Positions 8,545 to 17,525 of a stretch of DNA of 64,000 nucleotides are shown here, piece after piece. The stretch covers positions 1 through 64,000 of the forward strand of contig CAJXNH010000019.1 of assembly GCA_913057245.1 (NCBI GenBank), given 5' to 3'. Position 1 is the first letter of the stretch. Every line of letters starts with the position of its first letter. The notes under the pieces were generated by a model. That model searched no databases, was not told where the DNA came from, and saw only the letters and a list, made by a program, of their open reading frames with translations. Made by a program: the position numbers and the translations under genes. Source of the stretch: an uncultured Phaeodactylibacter sp. GTDB lineage: Bacteria; Bacteroidota; Bacteroidia; Chitinophagales; Saprospiraceae.

Positions 8545-10482
8545 ATGGTAAAATTTCTACCGCCTTTTTTGGCGGCTCTTTGCTTATTTGGAACCTTTCC
8601 AAATAAGCTATTCAACCAGCCTGCCTTTGCGATTCACGAGGTACAGGGCACTGGTAACGAAAGCCCGCTACTTGGGCAGCTGATCACTTTGCAGGGCAAT
8701 ATCGTTACGGCACGGGGCGATAATTTCTTTGTTATCCAGTCGCCCGAAAGCGAATACGACAACAATAGCCTTACATCGGAGGCTGTTGTTATCGCCGGCA
8801 CCTACTTCGGCAGTCCGGGCGATGTGGTGGAAGTAACCGGCACAGTACACGAGGAAGACGGGCTCACCATCATCGCCAACCCGGGCCTAAGCGTCACCAA
8901 TACCGGCGAAGACCTGCCTCTTCCTGCAGCAGTAACCCTATCTGAAACCCTGCCATCTCCAAACTACACGGCAGTGCATAGCCTGGAGCGTGTGGAGGGC
9001 ATGCGTGTCCATTTTGAGGCGATTGCCAATGGCCCCAGCAGCAGGTCTGAGGATGTCCCCCTTCGCATAGGAGCATCACGGGTCTTCCGGGAACCTGGCA
9101 TTGAAGCCCCTGGCCTCCCGGGCCTTCCTGTATGGGACGGCAACCCTGAGCTCTTTTGGTTGGACCCCAACGGGCTCAACGCCCCAAATCAGCGCTTTTT
9201 CAGTACCGGTAGCCTGATTAGTGCCACGGGGGTCATGATTGAAGCGGAGCCGCGGTTCTGGAGAGTACTTGCGGAATCCTACACCTTTACTCCAGGACCA
9301 GATGCCGCGCCAGTACGCCCCAAAACGCCCAACGAGTTTACGGTAGGTTCTCTCAACGCCCTTTTCCTGTTAGAGGAAGAAGAAAACATTGAGGTGAAAT
9401 ACCAAAAAATTGCCCGCTACATAGAGGTGCAGATGGGGCTGCCGGATATCCTGGCTATTCAGGAAGTGGGGGCCTTCACCGAACTCAATACCCTGGCTTT
9501 TTACCTGGAACAACAAAACCCGCAGGCGCAGTACGATGCCTACCTGCTACCTACCAATCTGGACCTGAAGCTGGGGTACCTGGTCAGGGAGCACTTCACG
9601 AATCTTCAGATTAGCCAGTTAGGCGCTGATGAAACCTTTACTTTTAGTGGCGGCCTCCTGCATGACCGTCCCCCATTGCTTCTTCAGGTGGAGCTTCCAA
9701 CAGACCCACCGGTGGCTTTACAGGTACTCAACCTCCACTTGCGCTCGCTCATCGGGATTGAGGGTAGCACAGCCGGCTTTGTACGCAATAAGCGCCACCA
9801 GCAAGCGATTTCCATAGCCAATATGATTCAGGGTTTACAAACTGCCGGGAATCTTGTAGTACTCGGGGATTTCAACGCCTTCCAGTTTACTGATGGGTAT
9901 GTGGATGTCTTCAATCAAATTGCCGGCCTGCCCAGCCTGGGCGCTCAGTTTCCTCCGCTGAACATCGTGGACCCTCCGCTTTCAGATCAACTTCAAAGCC
10001 TACCTGCATCAGAGCGGTATTCCTACGTTTTTGATGGCAGTGCTCAAGCGCTTGACCACTGCCTGACCAGCGGATTCAACGGGCTCACCGTCAATGGCAT
10101 GCAGTATGCCCGGGGCAATGCGGACTTCCCGGAAGCCTACGAACTTTCTTTAACGAATCCACTCCGTGCTTCTGACCACGATGGGCTGGTCCTTTTCCTG
10201 GAATCGGATTTTCCCATTGCCACCCAGGCGGGCTCACCCCAAACAGATATCCGGCTCCTGTCTGCCAACCCGGTACATTCCGGAGCTCCTTTCCTGATCG
10301 AAAGCGGTACTCCCCTGCAGCACATTAGCCTTTTCAACCTTACCGGCCAGCTGATCGCTACCTGGCAAACCGAAGGCCTACTTTACGAAGGCTCCTGGCC
10401 TGACCTGCCTTACGGTCTGTATATCCTAAAGGTGCAAAGCCAGGCAGGGATAAAAACGTTTCAGCAAATCATGTCAGAATAA
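8545..10482 (+). CDS. Secreted endonuclease/exonuclease/phosphatase-family nuclease with T9SS sorting domain
   Basis: This 645-residue protein begins with a hydrophobic export segment. It then has an OB-fold-like module (about 30-125: QLITLQGNIVTARGDNFFVIQ) and an exonuclease/endonuclease/phosphatase domain (about 270-555). The metal and catalytic motifs of the latter are visible: AIQEVG near 304, VLGDFNAFQ near 440, and SDHDGLV near 542. The arrangement resembles ExeM-type extracellular nucleases. The last 75 residues (about 568-645), with FNLTGQLIATWQ and LYILKVQSQAGIKTFQQIMSE-like pattern, match a type A type IX secretion sorting domain. The protein is therefore probably exported to the cell surface or medium to degrade extracellular DNA. 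A terminator hairpin follows directly. Confidence 0.85.
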   Translation: MVKFLPPFLAALCLFGTFPNKLFNQPAFAIHEVQGTGNESPLLGQLITLQGNIVTARGDNFFVIQSPESEYDNNSLTSEAVVIAGTYFGSPGDVVEVTGTVHEEDGLTIIANPGLSVTNTGEDLPLPAAVTLSETLPSPNYTAVHSLERVEGMRVHFEAIANGPSSRSEDVPLRIGASRVFREPGIEAPGLPGLPVWDGNPELFWLDPNGLNAPNQRFFSTGSLISATGVMIEAEPRFWRVLAESYTFTPGPDAAPVRPKTPNEFTVGSLNALFLLEEEENIEVKYQKIARYIEVQMGLPDILAIQEVGAFTELNTLAFYLEQQNPQAQYDAYLLPTNLDLKLGYLVREHFTNLQISQLGADETFTFSGGLLHDRPPLLLQVELPTDPPVALQVLNLHLRSLIGIEGSTAGFVRNKRHQQAISIANMIQGLQTAGNLVVLGDFNAFQFTDGYVDVFNQIAGLPSLGAQFPPLNIVDPPLSDQLQSLPASERYSYVFDGSAQALDHCLTSGFNGLTVNGMQYARGNADFPEAYELSLTNPLRASDHDGLVLFLESDFPIATQAGSPQTDIRLLSANPVHSGAPFLIESGTPLQHISLFNLTGQLIATWQTEGLLYEGSWPDLPYGLYILKVQSQAGIKTFQQIMSE

Positions 10483-10487
10483 CCAAA

Positions 10488-10530
10488 AACAGGGCTGTAC
10501 CCACTTAAGGCACAGCCCTGTTCTTACTTT
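10488..10530. terminator. bidirectional intrinsic terminator
   Basis: AACAGGGCTGT at 10488-10498 pairs perfectly with ACAGCCCTGTT at 10512-10522 around a 13-base loop. A T-rich tract follows on the plus strand and the A-run before it gives one on the minus strand. It separates the convergent nuclease and TonB-receptor genes and can serve both. Confidence 0.8.
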
Positions 10531-10541
10531 TTTCTGACCAT

Positions 10542-12875
10542 CTAGAAATTGAATTGCACCCCGAGCGCCGGCAGAATAGGCAGCTGATTCACGCGGCTGT
10601 TGGTCACGCGGTCTACGTAAAAGATATTTTCCCGGTTGTATACATTCGTGATACTCAGGTTGATATCCATGGAGGTATGCTTACCGAACTCAATAGTGCG
10701 CTTCACAGAAGCATCAAGGCGATGGTAGAAAGGCAGGCGGCCACCGTTGATTTCATCGGTCAGGATGGTACCCAAGCCGTAGTTACCAGTCAGGATGTTC
10801 GTAAAGAGCAGGTTGGTAAAGTCATTCTGCTCATAAAAGCCCTGTGTCTGCGTGAAGGGGAAACCAGAGCCCATATTCCAGCGCAGGCTTGCCTCCCAGA
10901 GTTGATCTTTCCCAAAGGTGTAAACCCCCAGCAGGTTGATGTTGTGGCGGCGGTCAAAGATCGTAGGATATACCTGATTGCCGTCATCCCGGGTTACCCG
11001 GCCCAAAGAGTACGTCGCCCATATATACCCATTTTGTGCCTGATAGCGGGCAGATAAGTCAACACCATAGGCTTCACCGGTTTCCGTGATGAAGTCCGGA
11101 TCGAAGTCTGAGAGCTTATTCCGGTTGATGTTGATAAGCTGGGTGAAGCGCTTCAGGTAAGGCTCAACATTGATCGTCAGCTGATCGCCCACATCCACCT
11201 CTACCCCGCCAATAGCGTGAATGGCTTTCTGCAGGGGCTGATCCACCGGATCGTTGGAGGCTGGTTTGAAAAGCGTTTCCTCCGGCCCGGCAAGGAAGCC
11301 GATAAAGAAGTTGACCACATCCAGGTCATTGACTGTACTGATCACGTTTTGAGAGTACACCCCTGCTCCAAATTTGATCCGCAGGAAGTCCGTAATATTA
11401 TACTTCAGCCCGAAGCGGGGCTCTATAGACATCTCAGACTGAGAAGCGTAGTAGTGCAGTCGCAGGCCCGGCTCAATGATCAGGTCACCAAGGCGTTGTT
11501 TGTACTTGAAGTAACCTGCCACTTCGGTAGTAAAACTCCGCTGCTGAATCGTGGAGCCGATGAAATTACGGAAAGTAAAATCGGTATTAAACCCGGTAAA
11601 ATCAAAGCCGTAGTCAAAGCGGCTTTTGTTGCCAAAGTAGGTAAAGTTCAACAGGGCATTAAAACTGCTAACACCGCTCTGCCGAGGATTACCATCCGCC
11701 TCCTCCAGGGAGATATTGTAATCCGTAACAGCGACCGTACCATTCAGGATGACATTAGAGTTGGGTGGGATCAGCGTAAAGTTGGCACCTCCACCGACAT
11801 TTGTCCAGTCGAGTTTTGCCAAACCTACGAAGTCGAACCGGTCGGTGAAGTTAAAGCCAAACACATTGAGTTTACTCCCGTTGTCGCCCACAAAGGATAG
11901 TTTCCCGTACAGGTCTGTAAAGGTATAAGGCAGGCCTATTTCACCAACATCTGCCAGTGAGGTATCCTGAGAAGCGAAGGAGAAAAAGGTGGTATCCACC
12001 GCGTAGTTATAAAATATCTTTGAAGACTGATCCAGGTAAGAATGCTTACCCGTCAGGATAAAGGAGGTACTGCCACCTCCATCGTCTCTCAACTTCTTAA
12101 TCGGGCCTTCAATAAGTGCCTTGGTCAGGAAAGGGCTGCCGGACACCAGCCCGCTCATGCGTTTTTTGTTGCCCTCTCTGGTTTTAATGTCTACCACTGC
12201 TGATACCCGCCCGCCGTGCTCTGCATTAAAGCCACCGGTAAGGACATCCACGCTCCGGACGGCTTCCGTTTCGAAAACAGAAAACAGACCGATGGAGTGG
12301 AAAGGGTTGTAGATCGTCATGCCATCAAGCAGGATTTTATTTTGTACCGGAGAGCCACCCCGGATATACAACTGCCCCCCCTGATCACCGGAAACGATGA
12401 TACCCGGCAGCACGGGCAGATACTGCGCAATATCCGCTTCGCCCCCTGTAGATGGCAAAGACTGAATCTGCTTAGCAGTTACCCTCAGCTCTGAAACCTT
12501 GACATCGGAGCGGGCCTGTTCCCGGCTGCTCGATACATTTACCGTTGCCAGCTCTACCCCACTTGGCGACATGACCAGGCTTTCGTAAACAATGCCGCCT
12601 GCATTGACTTTCACGTCAACAGCAAGGCTATCATAGCCCAGGTAGGTGACCACTAGTTTGTATTCGCCGGCTGGAACATTGGAGATGGCAAAGAAACCAT
12701 CAAGGTCCGTATTCGCCCCCAGGTCAGTGCCCTGTAGCAAAACGTTGGCATAAATAATCGGTTCGCCGGATTCTTCGTCGTAAATATTTCCTCTTACGAT
12801 ACCCCCATTCTGCTGGGCAGAGAGCGAAAGAGCCAGGAGTACGAAGGGCAGAATAAGTATTTGCTTAAATTTCAT
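10542..12875 (-). CDS. TonB-dependent outer-membrane receptor with CarboxypepD_reg-like domain
   Basis: A 777-residue receptor. The start MKFKQILILPFVLLALSLSA is a signal peptide; a longer frame from 12923 would run through the promoter box at 12902-12909. Next comes a carboxypeptidase-regulatory-like domain (about 22-105, GNIYDEESGEPIIYANVLLQ). The plug (about 125-240) has the well conserved segments GGQLYIRGGSPVQNKILLDG and AEHGGRVSAVVDIKTREGN. A barrel follows, ending in LPILPALGVQFNF. It binds an unknown ligand and takes it across the outer membrane with TonB. No SusD partner is present. It is only distantly similar to the receptor at 1.6-3.9 kb, so this is not a recent duplication. Confidence 0.92.
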   Translation of the reverse strand: MKFKQILILPFVLLALSLSAQQNGGIVRGNIYDEESGEPIIYANVLLQGTDLGANTDLDGFFAISNVPAGEYKLVVTYLGYDSLAVDVKVNAGGIVYESLVMSPSGVELATVNVSSSREQARSDVKVSELRVTAKQIQSLPSTGGEADIAQYLPVLPGIIVSGDQGGQLYIRGGSPVQNKILLDGMTIYNPFHSIGLFSVFETEAVRSVDVLTGGFNAEHGGRVSAVVDIKTREGNKKRMSGLVSGSPFLTKALIEGPIKKLRDDGGGSTSFILTGKHSYLDQSSKIFYNYAVDTTFFSFASQDTSLADVGEIGLPYTFTDLYGKLSFVGDNGSKLNVFGFNFTDRFDFVGLAKLDWTNVGGGANFTLIPPNSNVILNGTVAVTDYNISLEEADGNPRQSGVSSFNALLNFTYFGNKSRFDYGFDFTGFNTDFTFRNFIGSTIQQRSFTTEVAGYFKYKQRLGDLIIEPGLRLHYYASQSEMSIEPRFGLKYNITDFLRIKFGAGVYSQNVISTVNDLDVVNFFIGFLAGPEETLFKPASNDPVDQPLQKAIHAIGGVEVDVGDQLTINVEPYLKRFTQLININRNKLSDFDPDFITETGEAYGVDLSARYQAQNGYIWATYSLGRVTRDDGNQVYPTIFDRRHNINLLGVYTFGKDQLWEASLRWNMGSGFPFTQTQGFYEQNDFTNLLFTNILTGNYGLGTILTDEINGGRLPFYHRLDASVKRTIEFGKHTSMDINLSITNVYNRENIFYVDRVTNSRVNQLPILPALGVQFNF

Positions 12876-12901
12876 GCAGCAGGTTTGTTTTAAAACAAGC
12901 A

Positions 12902-12909
12902 CAAAGATA
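12902..12909 (-). promoter_or_regulatory. -7 promoter box TATCTTTG of the TonB receptor
   Basis: Perfect TAnnTTTG on the minus strand, 26 bases upstream of the receptor ATG. TTG-containing sequence (CTTG, 12929-12932) lies 19 bases upstream, at the usual distance. This supports the start at 12875. Confidence 0.5.
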
Positions 12910-12978
12910 AAGACCTGAACCACTCAAACAAGCCTTTATTTTGTCGTTTTAAACACAAAGCTCCATTGCAAACGCAAA

Positions 12979-13010
12979 CCGGCACAGCCACGAGGGGGCG
13001 ACTGTGCCGG
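12979..13010 (-). terminator. hairpin downstream of the YciO-family gene
   Basis: CCGGCACAG (12979-12987) and CTGTGCCGG (13002-13010) form a perfect 9-bp stem with a 14-base loop. It lies just after the minus-strand stop at 13034. The tract following on the minus strand is only moderately T-rich, so termination may be partial. Confidence 0.6.
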
Positions 13011-13033
13011 CAATAATGTCCTAAAAGAAAGGG

Positions 13034-13648
13034 CTACAGCTCAAGAATTCCCGTCCCTTCCCGCAGCAATACGGGTTCCGGGCCGGTGCAATCGACTACG
13101 GTGGAGGGCCGATTGTTGCCGATGCCCCCATCGATAACTAAATCGACGAGCTTGCCAAAATCTTCATAAATGTCTATTGGGTCTGTAAAGTACTCCAGTA
13201 TCTCGTCATCACTTTTGAGCGAAGCGGTAAGAATGGGCCGGTCGAGCCCTTCCACCAATGCCTGACAGATGTTGTTGTCTGGTATGCGAACCCCGATCGT
13301 CCGCTTTCGGTTCTTGAACATCTTGGGCACCTTATTATTGGAATTCAGCACAAAGGTGAAGGCGCCCGGCAGATGCTTTCTCATCAGCCTGAACACCGTA
13401 TTGTCGATTTGTTGTGCATAATCGGCTACCTGACTGATGTCTTTACAGATAAAGGAGAGCCGGGCTTTGACCGGGTCCAAGCCCCTGAGTTTGCAAATCC
13501 GGTCTACGGCTTTTGAATTGAAAATATCGCAGCCCAGCCCGTAGACCGTGTCTGTAGGGTAAATGATGACACCACCTTCCCGGAGCACGTCGACCGCCTG
13601 ATTGATTTTGCGGCCTTCCGGGTTGTCAGGATTAATTTTTAATAGCAT
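13034..13648 (-). CDS. yciO: YciO/YrdC/Sua5-family protein (threonylcarbamoyl-AMP synthase-like)
   Basis: A 204-residue single-domain YrdC-fold protein. The ATP/substrate-binding start is visible (GGVIIYPTDTVYGLGCDIFNSKAV, about 24-47), as are KRTIGVRIPDN (about 122) and the C-terminal PSTVVDCTGPEPVLLREG. The wording of the middle (FICKDISQVADYA, FRLMRKHLPGAFTFVL) is closest to YciO rather than TsaC. The C-terminal Sua5 domain is absent. Family enzymes make threonylcarbamoyl-AMP for the t6A37 tRNA modification; YciO itself has weak or unclear activity in that role. So the fold is certain and the exact role is not. It is monocistronic with its own terminator hairpin. Confidence 0.85.
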   Translation of the reverse strand: MLLKINPDNPEGRKINQAVDVLREGGVIIYPTDTVYGLGCDIFNSKAVDRICKLRGLDPVKARLSFICKDISQVADYAQQIDNTVFRLMRKHLPGAFTFVLNSNNKVPKMFKNRKRTIGVRIPDNNICQALVEGLDRPILTASLKSDDEILEYFTDPIDIYEDFGKLVDLVIDGGIGNNRPSTVVDCTGPEPVLLREGTGILEL

Positions 13649-13734
13649 ATGGTTTAATTTTTTGGTTGCTTTATCCAGGCAGAGCTATGAGGTTAAACAA
13701 GTAAAACAATACCTGCAACTGCTGCCTAACTAAA

Positions 13735-13772
13735 AACGGGAGGCTGCAGCTTTCCAGCTCCAACCTCCCGTT
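13735..13772 (-). terminator. intrinsic terminator of the AAA+ ATPase gene
   Basis: AACGGGAGG (13735-13743) pairs with CCTCCCGTT (13764-13772), with a further inner pairing of GCTG (13743-13746) and CAGC (13755-13758). It lies 30 bases after the minus-strand stop of the ATPase gene. Confidence 0.7.
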
Positions 13773-13802
13773 AAGTTAACACAGGGTTAACAAAAGATCA
13801 AA

Positions 13803-15281
13803 TTAATTATCGTAATCATCATCAAAAAGATCATCGTCGAGCATATTGGCCAGGATATCCCGAAAAGAAAACGCAGATTCCATTACATCCTTATTGACAA
13901 TATTAAACTCTGCCAGCCCGTGCAGCACCAGCTCCATGAACGGGTACGCATCGTCACCGGACACTTTCAGGTGGCTTTCGACAAGCTTCCGCAGCCCGGC
14001 TACGCCATCGAGCGCTTTCCGGAAGTCCTTCTCACTGCAATCATTGAGCAGCTCGACTTCGTTACCGCCGGAGAACCAGGCCCGGATGGTGCCATAAGGG
14101 TCGCTTTCCCGGCCTTTCTTGAGCTTATCAGGATTCGGAAAATGAGCAAGGAAGGATTTCTTAATCGCCTTGCCAATCAGATTGACCGCCACACCATAGG
14201 GGCCCTCCTGTTCGCCTTCGTAAACCAGTTCCACCTTACCGGTAATGGCAGGGACCACGCCCCAAAAGTCGGTAATCCGAGCTTTAGCGGACGTCTCACT
14301 ATTGACCAGCATGCGGCGCTCCACAGTGGAAACCAGGTTCTCATAACCCGAAATGGTCAGGCGGGCAGAAACCCCGCTTTTCTCATCTATGTACTCGCTG
14401 TCCCGGGCTTCGAAGGCCACCTGCTCCAGAAGGATTTCCAGCAAATCTGGTACTTCTATGGCTTCCCGCTGTGTATCCGTAAGCTCGGCTTCCTGCTTGG
14501 TAATCTGCCGCGCGATCTCAATCGTCTTCGGGTAGTGGGTCAGGATCTGGCTCTCGATACGGTCTTTAAGCGGCGTGATGATACTGCCACGGTTGGTATA
14601 ATCCTCAGGATTCGCGGTGAATACAAACTGTATATCAAGCGGTAGGCGCAATTTGAAACCCCGGATTTGGATATCGCCTTCCTGCAGAATGTTGAAAAGC
14701 GAGACCTGAATACGAGGCTGCAGGTCAGGCAATTCGTTAATTACGAAAATGCTCCGGTGAGAACGGGGTACCAGCCCAAAATGGATGACCCGCTCATCAG
14801 AATAAGCCAGCTTCAGGCTCGCAGCTTTGATGGGGTCTACATCGCCAATGAGATCGGCAACGCTTACATCTGGTGTCGCCAGTTTTTCCACGTACCGCTC
14901 CTCTCTATGAATCCATTCCACCGGCGTTTGGTCTCCGTGCTCCGCGATCATCGCCCTGGCTTGCCGGGAAATGGGATTTAGCGGATCATCGTGCAGGTCG
15001 CTCCCACCCACAATGGGCATCCACTCATCCAGCAGATTGACCAGCAGTCGGGCAATCCGGGTTTTTGCTTGTCCCCGCAGGCCCAGCAACAGAATATTGT
15101 GGCGGGAAAGGATCGCCCGTTCAATATCAGGCAGCACCGTATCATCAAACCCCAGGATACCTTCAAACACTTTTTCCTTTGCCTGGAGTTTTTGAATCAG
15201 ATTCTGCCGCAGCTCCTCTTTGATGGAGCGCGATTGGTAACCGCTTTGCTTTAACTCGCCCAGCGTTTTAATATCATTCAT
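13803..15281 (-). CDS. ChlI/MoxR-like AAA+ ATPase
   Basis: A 492-residue AAA+ protein of the magnesium-chelatase-subunit-I type. Walker A is GLRGQAKT (67-74). The Walker B position reads FVINELPD with Asn182-Glu183 where most AAA+ proteins have Asp-Glu. Sensor-1 Asn is in VFTANPEDYTN, and an arginine-finger candidate is in ITPLKDRIESQ. The acidic C-terminus (LDDDLFDDDYDN) is unusual. Such ATPases act as motors with a von Willebrand A partner, often for protein or cofactor maturation. No VWA protein or chlorophyll gene is nearby, so it is not a chlorophyll enzyme and its client is unknown. It is monocistronic, with a terminator at 13735-13772. Confidence 0.85.
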   Translation of the reverse strand: MNDIKTLGELKQSGYQSRSIKEELRQNLIQKLQAKEKVFEGILGFDDTVLPDIERAILSRHNILLLGLRGQAKTRIARLLVNLLDEWMPIVGGSDLHDDPLNPISRQARAMIAEHGDQTPVEWIHREERYVEKLATPDVSVADLIGDVDPIKAASLKLAYSDERVIHFGLVPRSHRSIFVINELPDLQPRIQVSLFNILQEGDIQIRGFKLRLPLDIQFVFTANPEDYTNRGSIITPLKDRIESQILTHYPKTIEIARQITKQEAELTDTQREAIEVPDLLEILLEQVAFEARDSEYIDEKSGVSARLTISGYENLVSTVERRMLVNSETSAKARITDFWGVVPAITGKVELVYEGEQEGPYGVAVNLIGKAIKKSFLAHFPNPDKLKKGRESDPYGTIRAWFSGGNEVELLNDCSEKDFRKALDGVAGLRKLVESHLKVSGDDAYPFMELVLHGLAEFNIVNKDVMESAFSFRDILANMLDDDLFDDDYDN

Positions 15282-15441
15282 GTATTCCGGATTTCACGTG
15301 AGAAGTGTATGAATGAGTGTAACGCCTGAATGAAAGTATGGTTTAGCATTTTTTTGTTGGCCTGCAAAAGCAACAATACCGAATACTGCTTATAGGGTAT
15401 TTCTTTATATCTTACCCGCTGAATCTGTTTTACCAATATAC

Positions 15442-16626
15442 ATGCACAACTGGCAGAAAGGCTCCTTCCAGATCGTTGCCGGCTTATTAGCCACCACCCT
15501 GCTTACTGTAGTGTACTGGCGCGCCGTAGACAAGGATTGGAGCGCGTTTATTCTTCTAAGTAACGACCATATCGACGAAACGACTTTCAATAAAGCGGTT
15601 ACATTCTATTCGCATGACGGGTACGACGGTCAGTTCTTCTATGCGCTGGCCCTAAGCCCTTTTGAAAGCGTCACTGCTACTGCCAGCCCTCCTTCTGAAA
15701 ATTCATTTGCGCAATCCACTGATTCCGGTATTACAATAGACAATCCGGTCTTGCGTACCAAGCGCATTGGCTATCCGTTACTTGCCTGGGCAGCGAATGG
15801 ATTTGGGCAGGGTGACTATCTGCCTTTTGCAATGGTCCTTATCAATATTCTTGGCATTGGCATTGCCCTCGGCACCTGTTTACTGATGACCACGCTATTC
15901 AAGGCGCCCTCTTACTATTGCCTGATGCCGCTAGCTTTTATTGGGGTTTGGATATGCCTGTTCAGAGACCTGTCTGACCACCTTGGTGCTGCTTTTGGGT
16001 TACTGAGTTTATACTTCCTGCTTAAAGATCGATTTTGGGCTTTTGCACTGCTGGGCATTATAGCCATGCTAACCAAGGAAACCGTTGTTTTTATATTGCT
16101 GGGCGGTGCTGTAGCTAAAGGGATGAACGTACTTCAGCGAAAGCAATTTGGAAGAGCTGTGCTGCTGAGCCTTCCCTTTTTGGCTTATGTCGGATGGAGC
16201 ACCTTTCTGGGCTGGAATACCCCTTCAGATGGTACGCTGCTCAAGCACTTTGACTGGCCCTTTGCGGGAATAGCCCGCGGGTATGCCGAGGCCTCACCGC
16301 GCCCCCTTTTCTGGCTGGGGACGTTTGTTCCTGTTGCCCTTATCTCGCTGGAAGGGCTCCTGGAGCTACGAAAAACCCGGCTGTCCAACCTGGTACAACC
16401 CGTTACGCTCCTTTTTCTTTTCAATCTGGCGTTTGTGCTGGTGCTGTCTAAAGCCATATACGAAGACCCTTTCTCCTTTGCGCGTAACCTGCTGCCGCTA
16501 CAATATGCTGCACTACTGCTACTGATGCAGCAAAAGCAAAGCGTTTCCTGGTTTACCATTTTGGTAAGTACCGGGACAACAAGCCTGTTCTTGATCGCTT
16601 TTATTTTGCAACTCCATTACAGCTAA
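15442..16626 (+). CDS. Polytopic GT-C-like membrane protein
   Basis: A 394-residue protein with about nine to ten hydrophobic segments. Near the N-terminus it has an extracytoplasmic loop with the motif GYDGQFFYALALSPF (about residues 56-70), then RIGYPLLAWAANGFGQ. The DGQ(F/Y)FY...P pattern followed by R(I/T)xYPxL is seen in GT-C-type membrane glycosyltransferases and their relatives in Bacteroidota. No catalytic activity can be shown. It is followed after 134 bases by a GNAT gene on the same strand. A role in envelope glycan or lipid glycosylation is inferred only from the fold pattern. Confidence 0.6.
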   Translation: MHNWQKGSFQIVAGLLATTLLTVVYWRAVDKDWSAFILLSNDHIDETTFNKAVTFYSHDGYDGQFFYALALSPFESVTATASPPSENSFAQSTDSGITIDNPVLRTKRIGYPLLAWAANGFGQGDYLPFAMVLINILGIGIALGTCLLMTTLFKAPSYYCLMPLAFIGVWICLFRDLSDHLGAAFGLLSLYFLLKDRFWAFALLGIIAMLTKETVVFILLGGAVAKGMNVLQRKQFGRAVLLSLPFLAYVGWSTFLGWNTPSDGTLLKHFDWPFAGIARGYAEASPRPLFWLGTFVPVALISLEGLLELRKTRLSNLVQPVTLLFLFNLAFVLVLSKAIYEDPFSFARNLLPLQYAALLLLMQQKQSVSWFTILVSTGTTSLFLIAFILQLHYS

Positions 16627-16760
16627 TACGGGACAGACATCCAGCAGCAGGCGCACGCTCTGACCTCCGATGGCCTCACCGTTTCCAGCGGTCAGCCATT
16701 GATTACTTTGAAATCCGAAAAAATCGACTAATTTGGTCCCAACAACCCGAATCGCTTCAT

Positions 16761-17513
16761 ATGCCATTCACTATAAAAGCTGAAGCTGCCCCGTACCTGG
16801 CTATTCTCCCTTTTCGCCAGCTGTTTCTGGAAAGCCTGCATGCACAGGTATGCTATGAAGCTTGCCATGAACGGGGCTGGGCAGACTACTATCACCTTAT
16901 TATTGATGAGCTCCCGATAGGCTATGCCGCGGTAAAAGGCATGGAAAAGCTGGAATACCGGGACACGATTTTCGAGTATTACCTCCTACCTGGCTACCGG
17001 CAGCACGCTGCTCATTTTTTCAAAAAGCTACTGGAAGAGACTAACGCCAGCTACGTAGAATGCCAGACCAACGAACCGATGCTATCAGCTTTAGCTTATG
17101 CTTTTGCAAAAACCCTTCACGAAGAACTCTGGCTCCTAACCGATGACTATGTTACCCATCACCATCTGCCCGGTGCCTGCTTTCGCAAGCGGCGGGCTAA
17201 CGAACGCGTCCCCTGGCATCAGGAGTCGCCTGGAGATTACCTGTTGCTGATGGATAAAAAGATAGTAGCGGAAGGAGGTTTGTTAATGCACTACAACCCT
17301 CCCTATGCGGATGTCCATATGAGTGTAGCCCCTTCCTTTCAGGGCAGGGGCATTGGCACCTACTTTGTCCAGGAATTGAAAAAAGCCTGTTATCTATCAG
17401 GGTATCTACCCGTTGCCCGTTGTCAGACGGACAATTCAGCCTCCCGGGAAACCTTATTAAAGGCAGGGATGAAAATTTGCGGTAAAACGCTTTGGGGGCC
17501 TATTGCCAGGTAG
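16761..17513 (+). CDS. GNAT-family N-acetyltransferase
   Basis: A 250-residue protein. The C-terminal half (about 160-245) is a GNAT domain with the acetyl-CoA-binding motif QGRGIG (194-199), preceded by the strand ADVHMSVAPSF and followed by ARCQTDNSASRETLLKAGMK, the usual motif-B region. The N-terminal half looks like a second, degenerate GNAT-like module. The acceptor is not predictable. It ends 12 bases from the convergent tamB stop. It may be co-transcribed with the upstream membrane protein, but the gap of 134 bases makes this uncertain. Confidence 0.8.
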   Translation: MPFTIKAEAAPYLAILPFRQLFLESLHAQVCYEACHERGWADYYHLIIDELPIGYAAVKGMEKLEYRDTIFEYYLLPGYRQHAAHFFKKLLEETNASYVECQTNEPMLSALAYAFAKTLHEELWLLTDDYVTHHHLPGACFRKRRANERVPWHQESPGDYLLLMDKKIVAEGGLLMHYNPPYADVHMSVAPSFQGRGIGTYFVQELKKACYLSGYLPVARCQTDNSASRETLLKAGMKICGKTLWGPIAR

Positions 17514-17525
17514 GAGCCTATATCA

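Noticed and set aside
1588-12875. SusCD-type utilisation locus around the two TonB receptors
   Set aside because: No SusD-like lipoprotein or glycan enzymes lie next to either receptor; they are isolated genes.
13803-15281. Chlorophyll or bacteriochlorophyll magnesium chelatase
   Set aside because: The AAA+ domain resembles ChlI, but ChlD/ChlH and pigment genes are absent.
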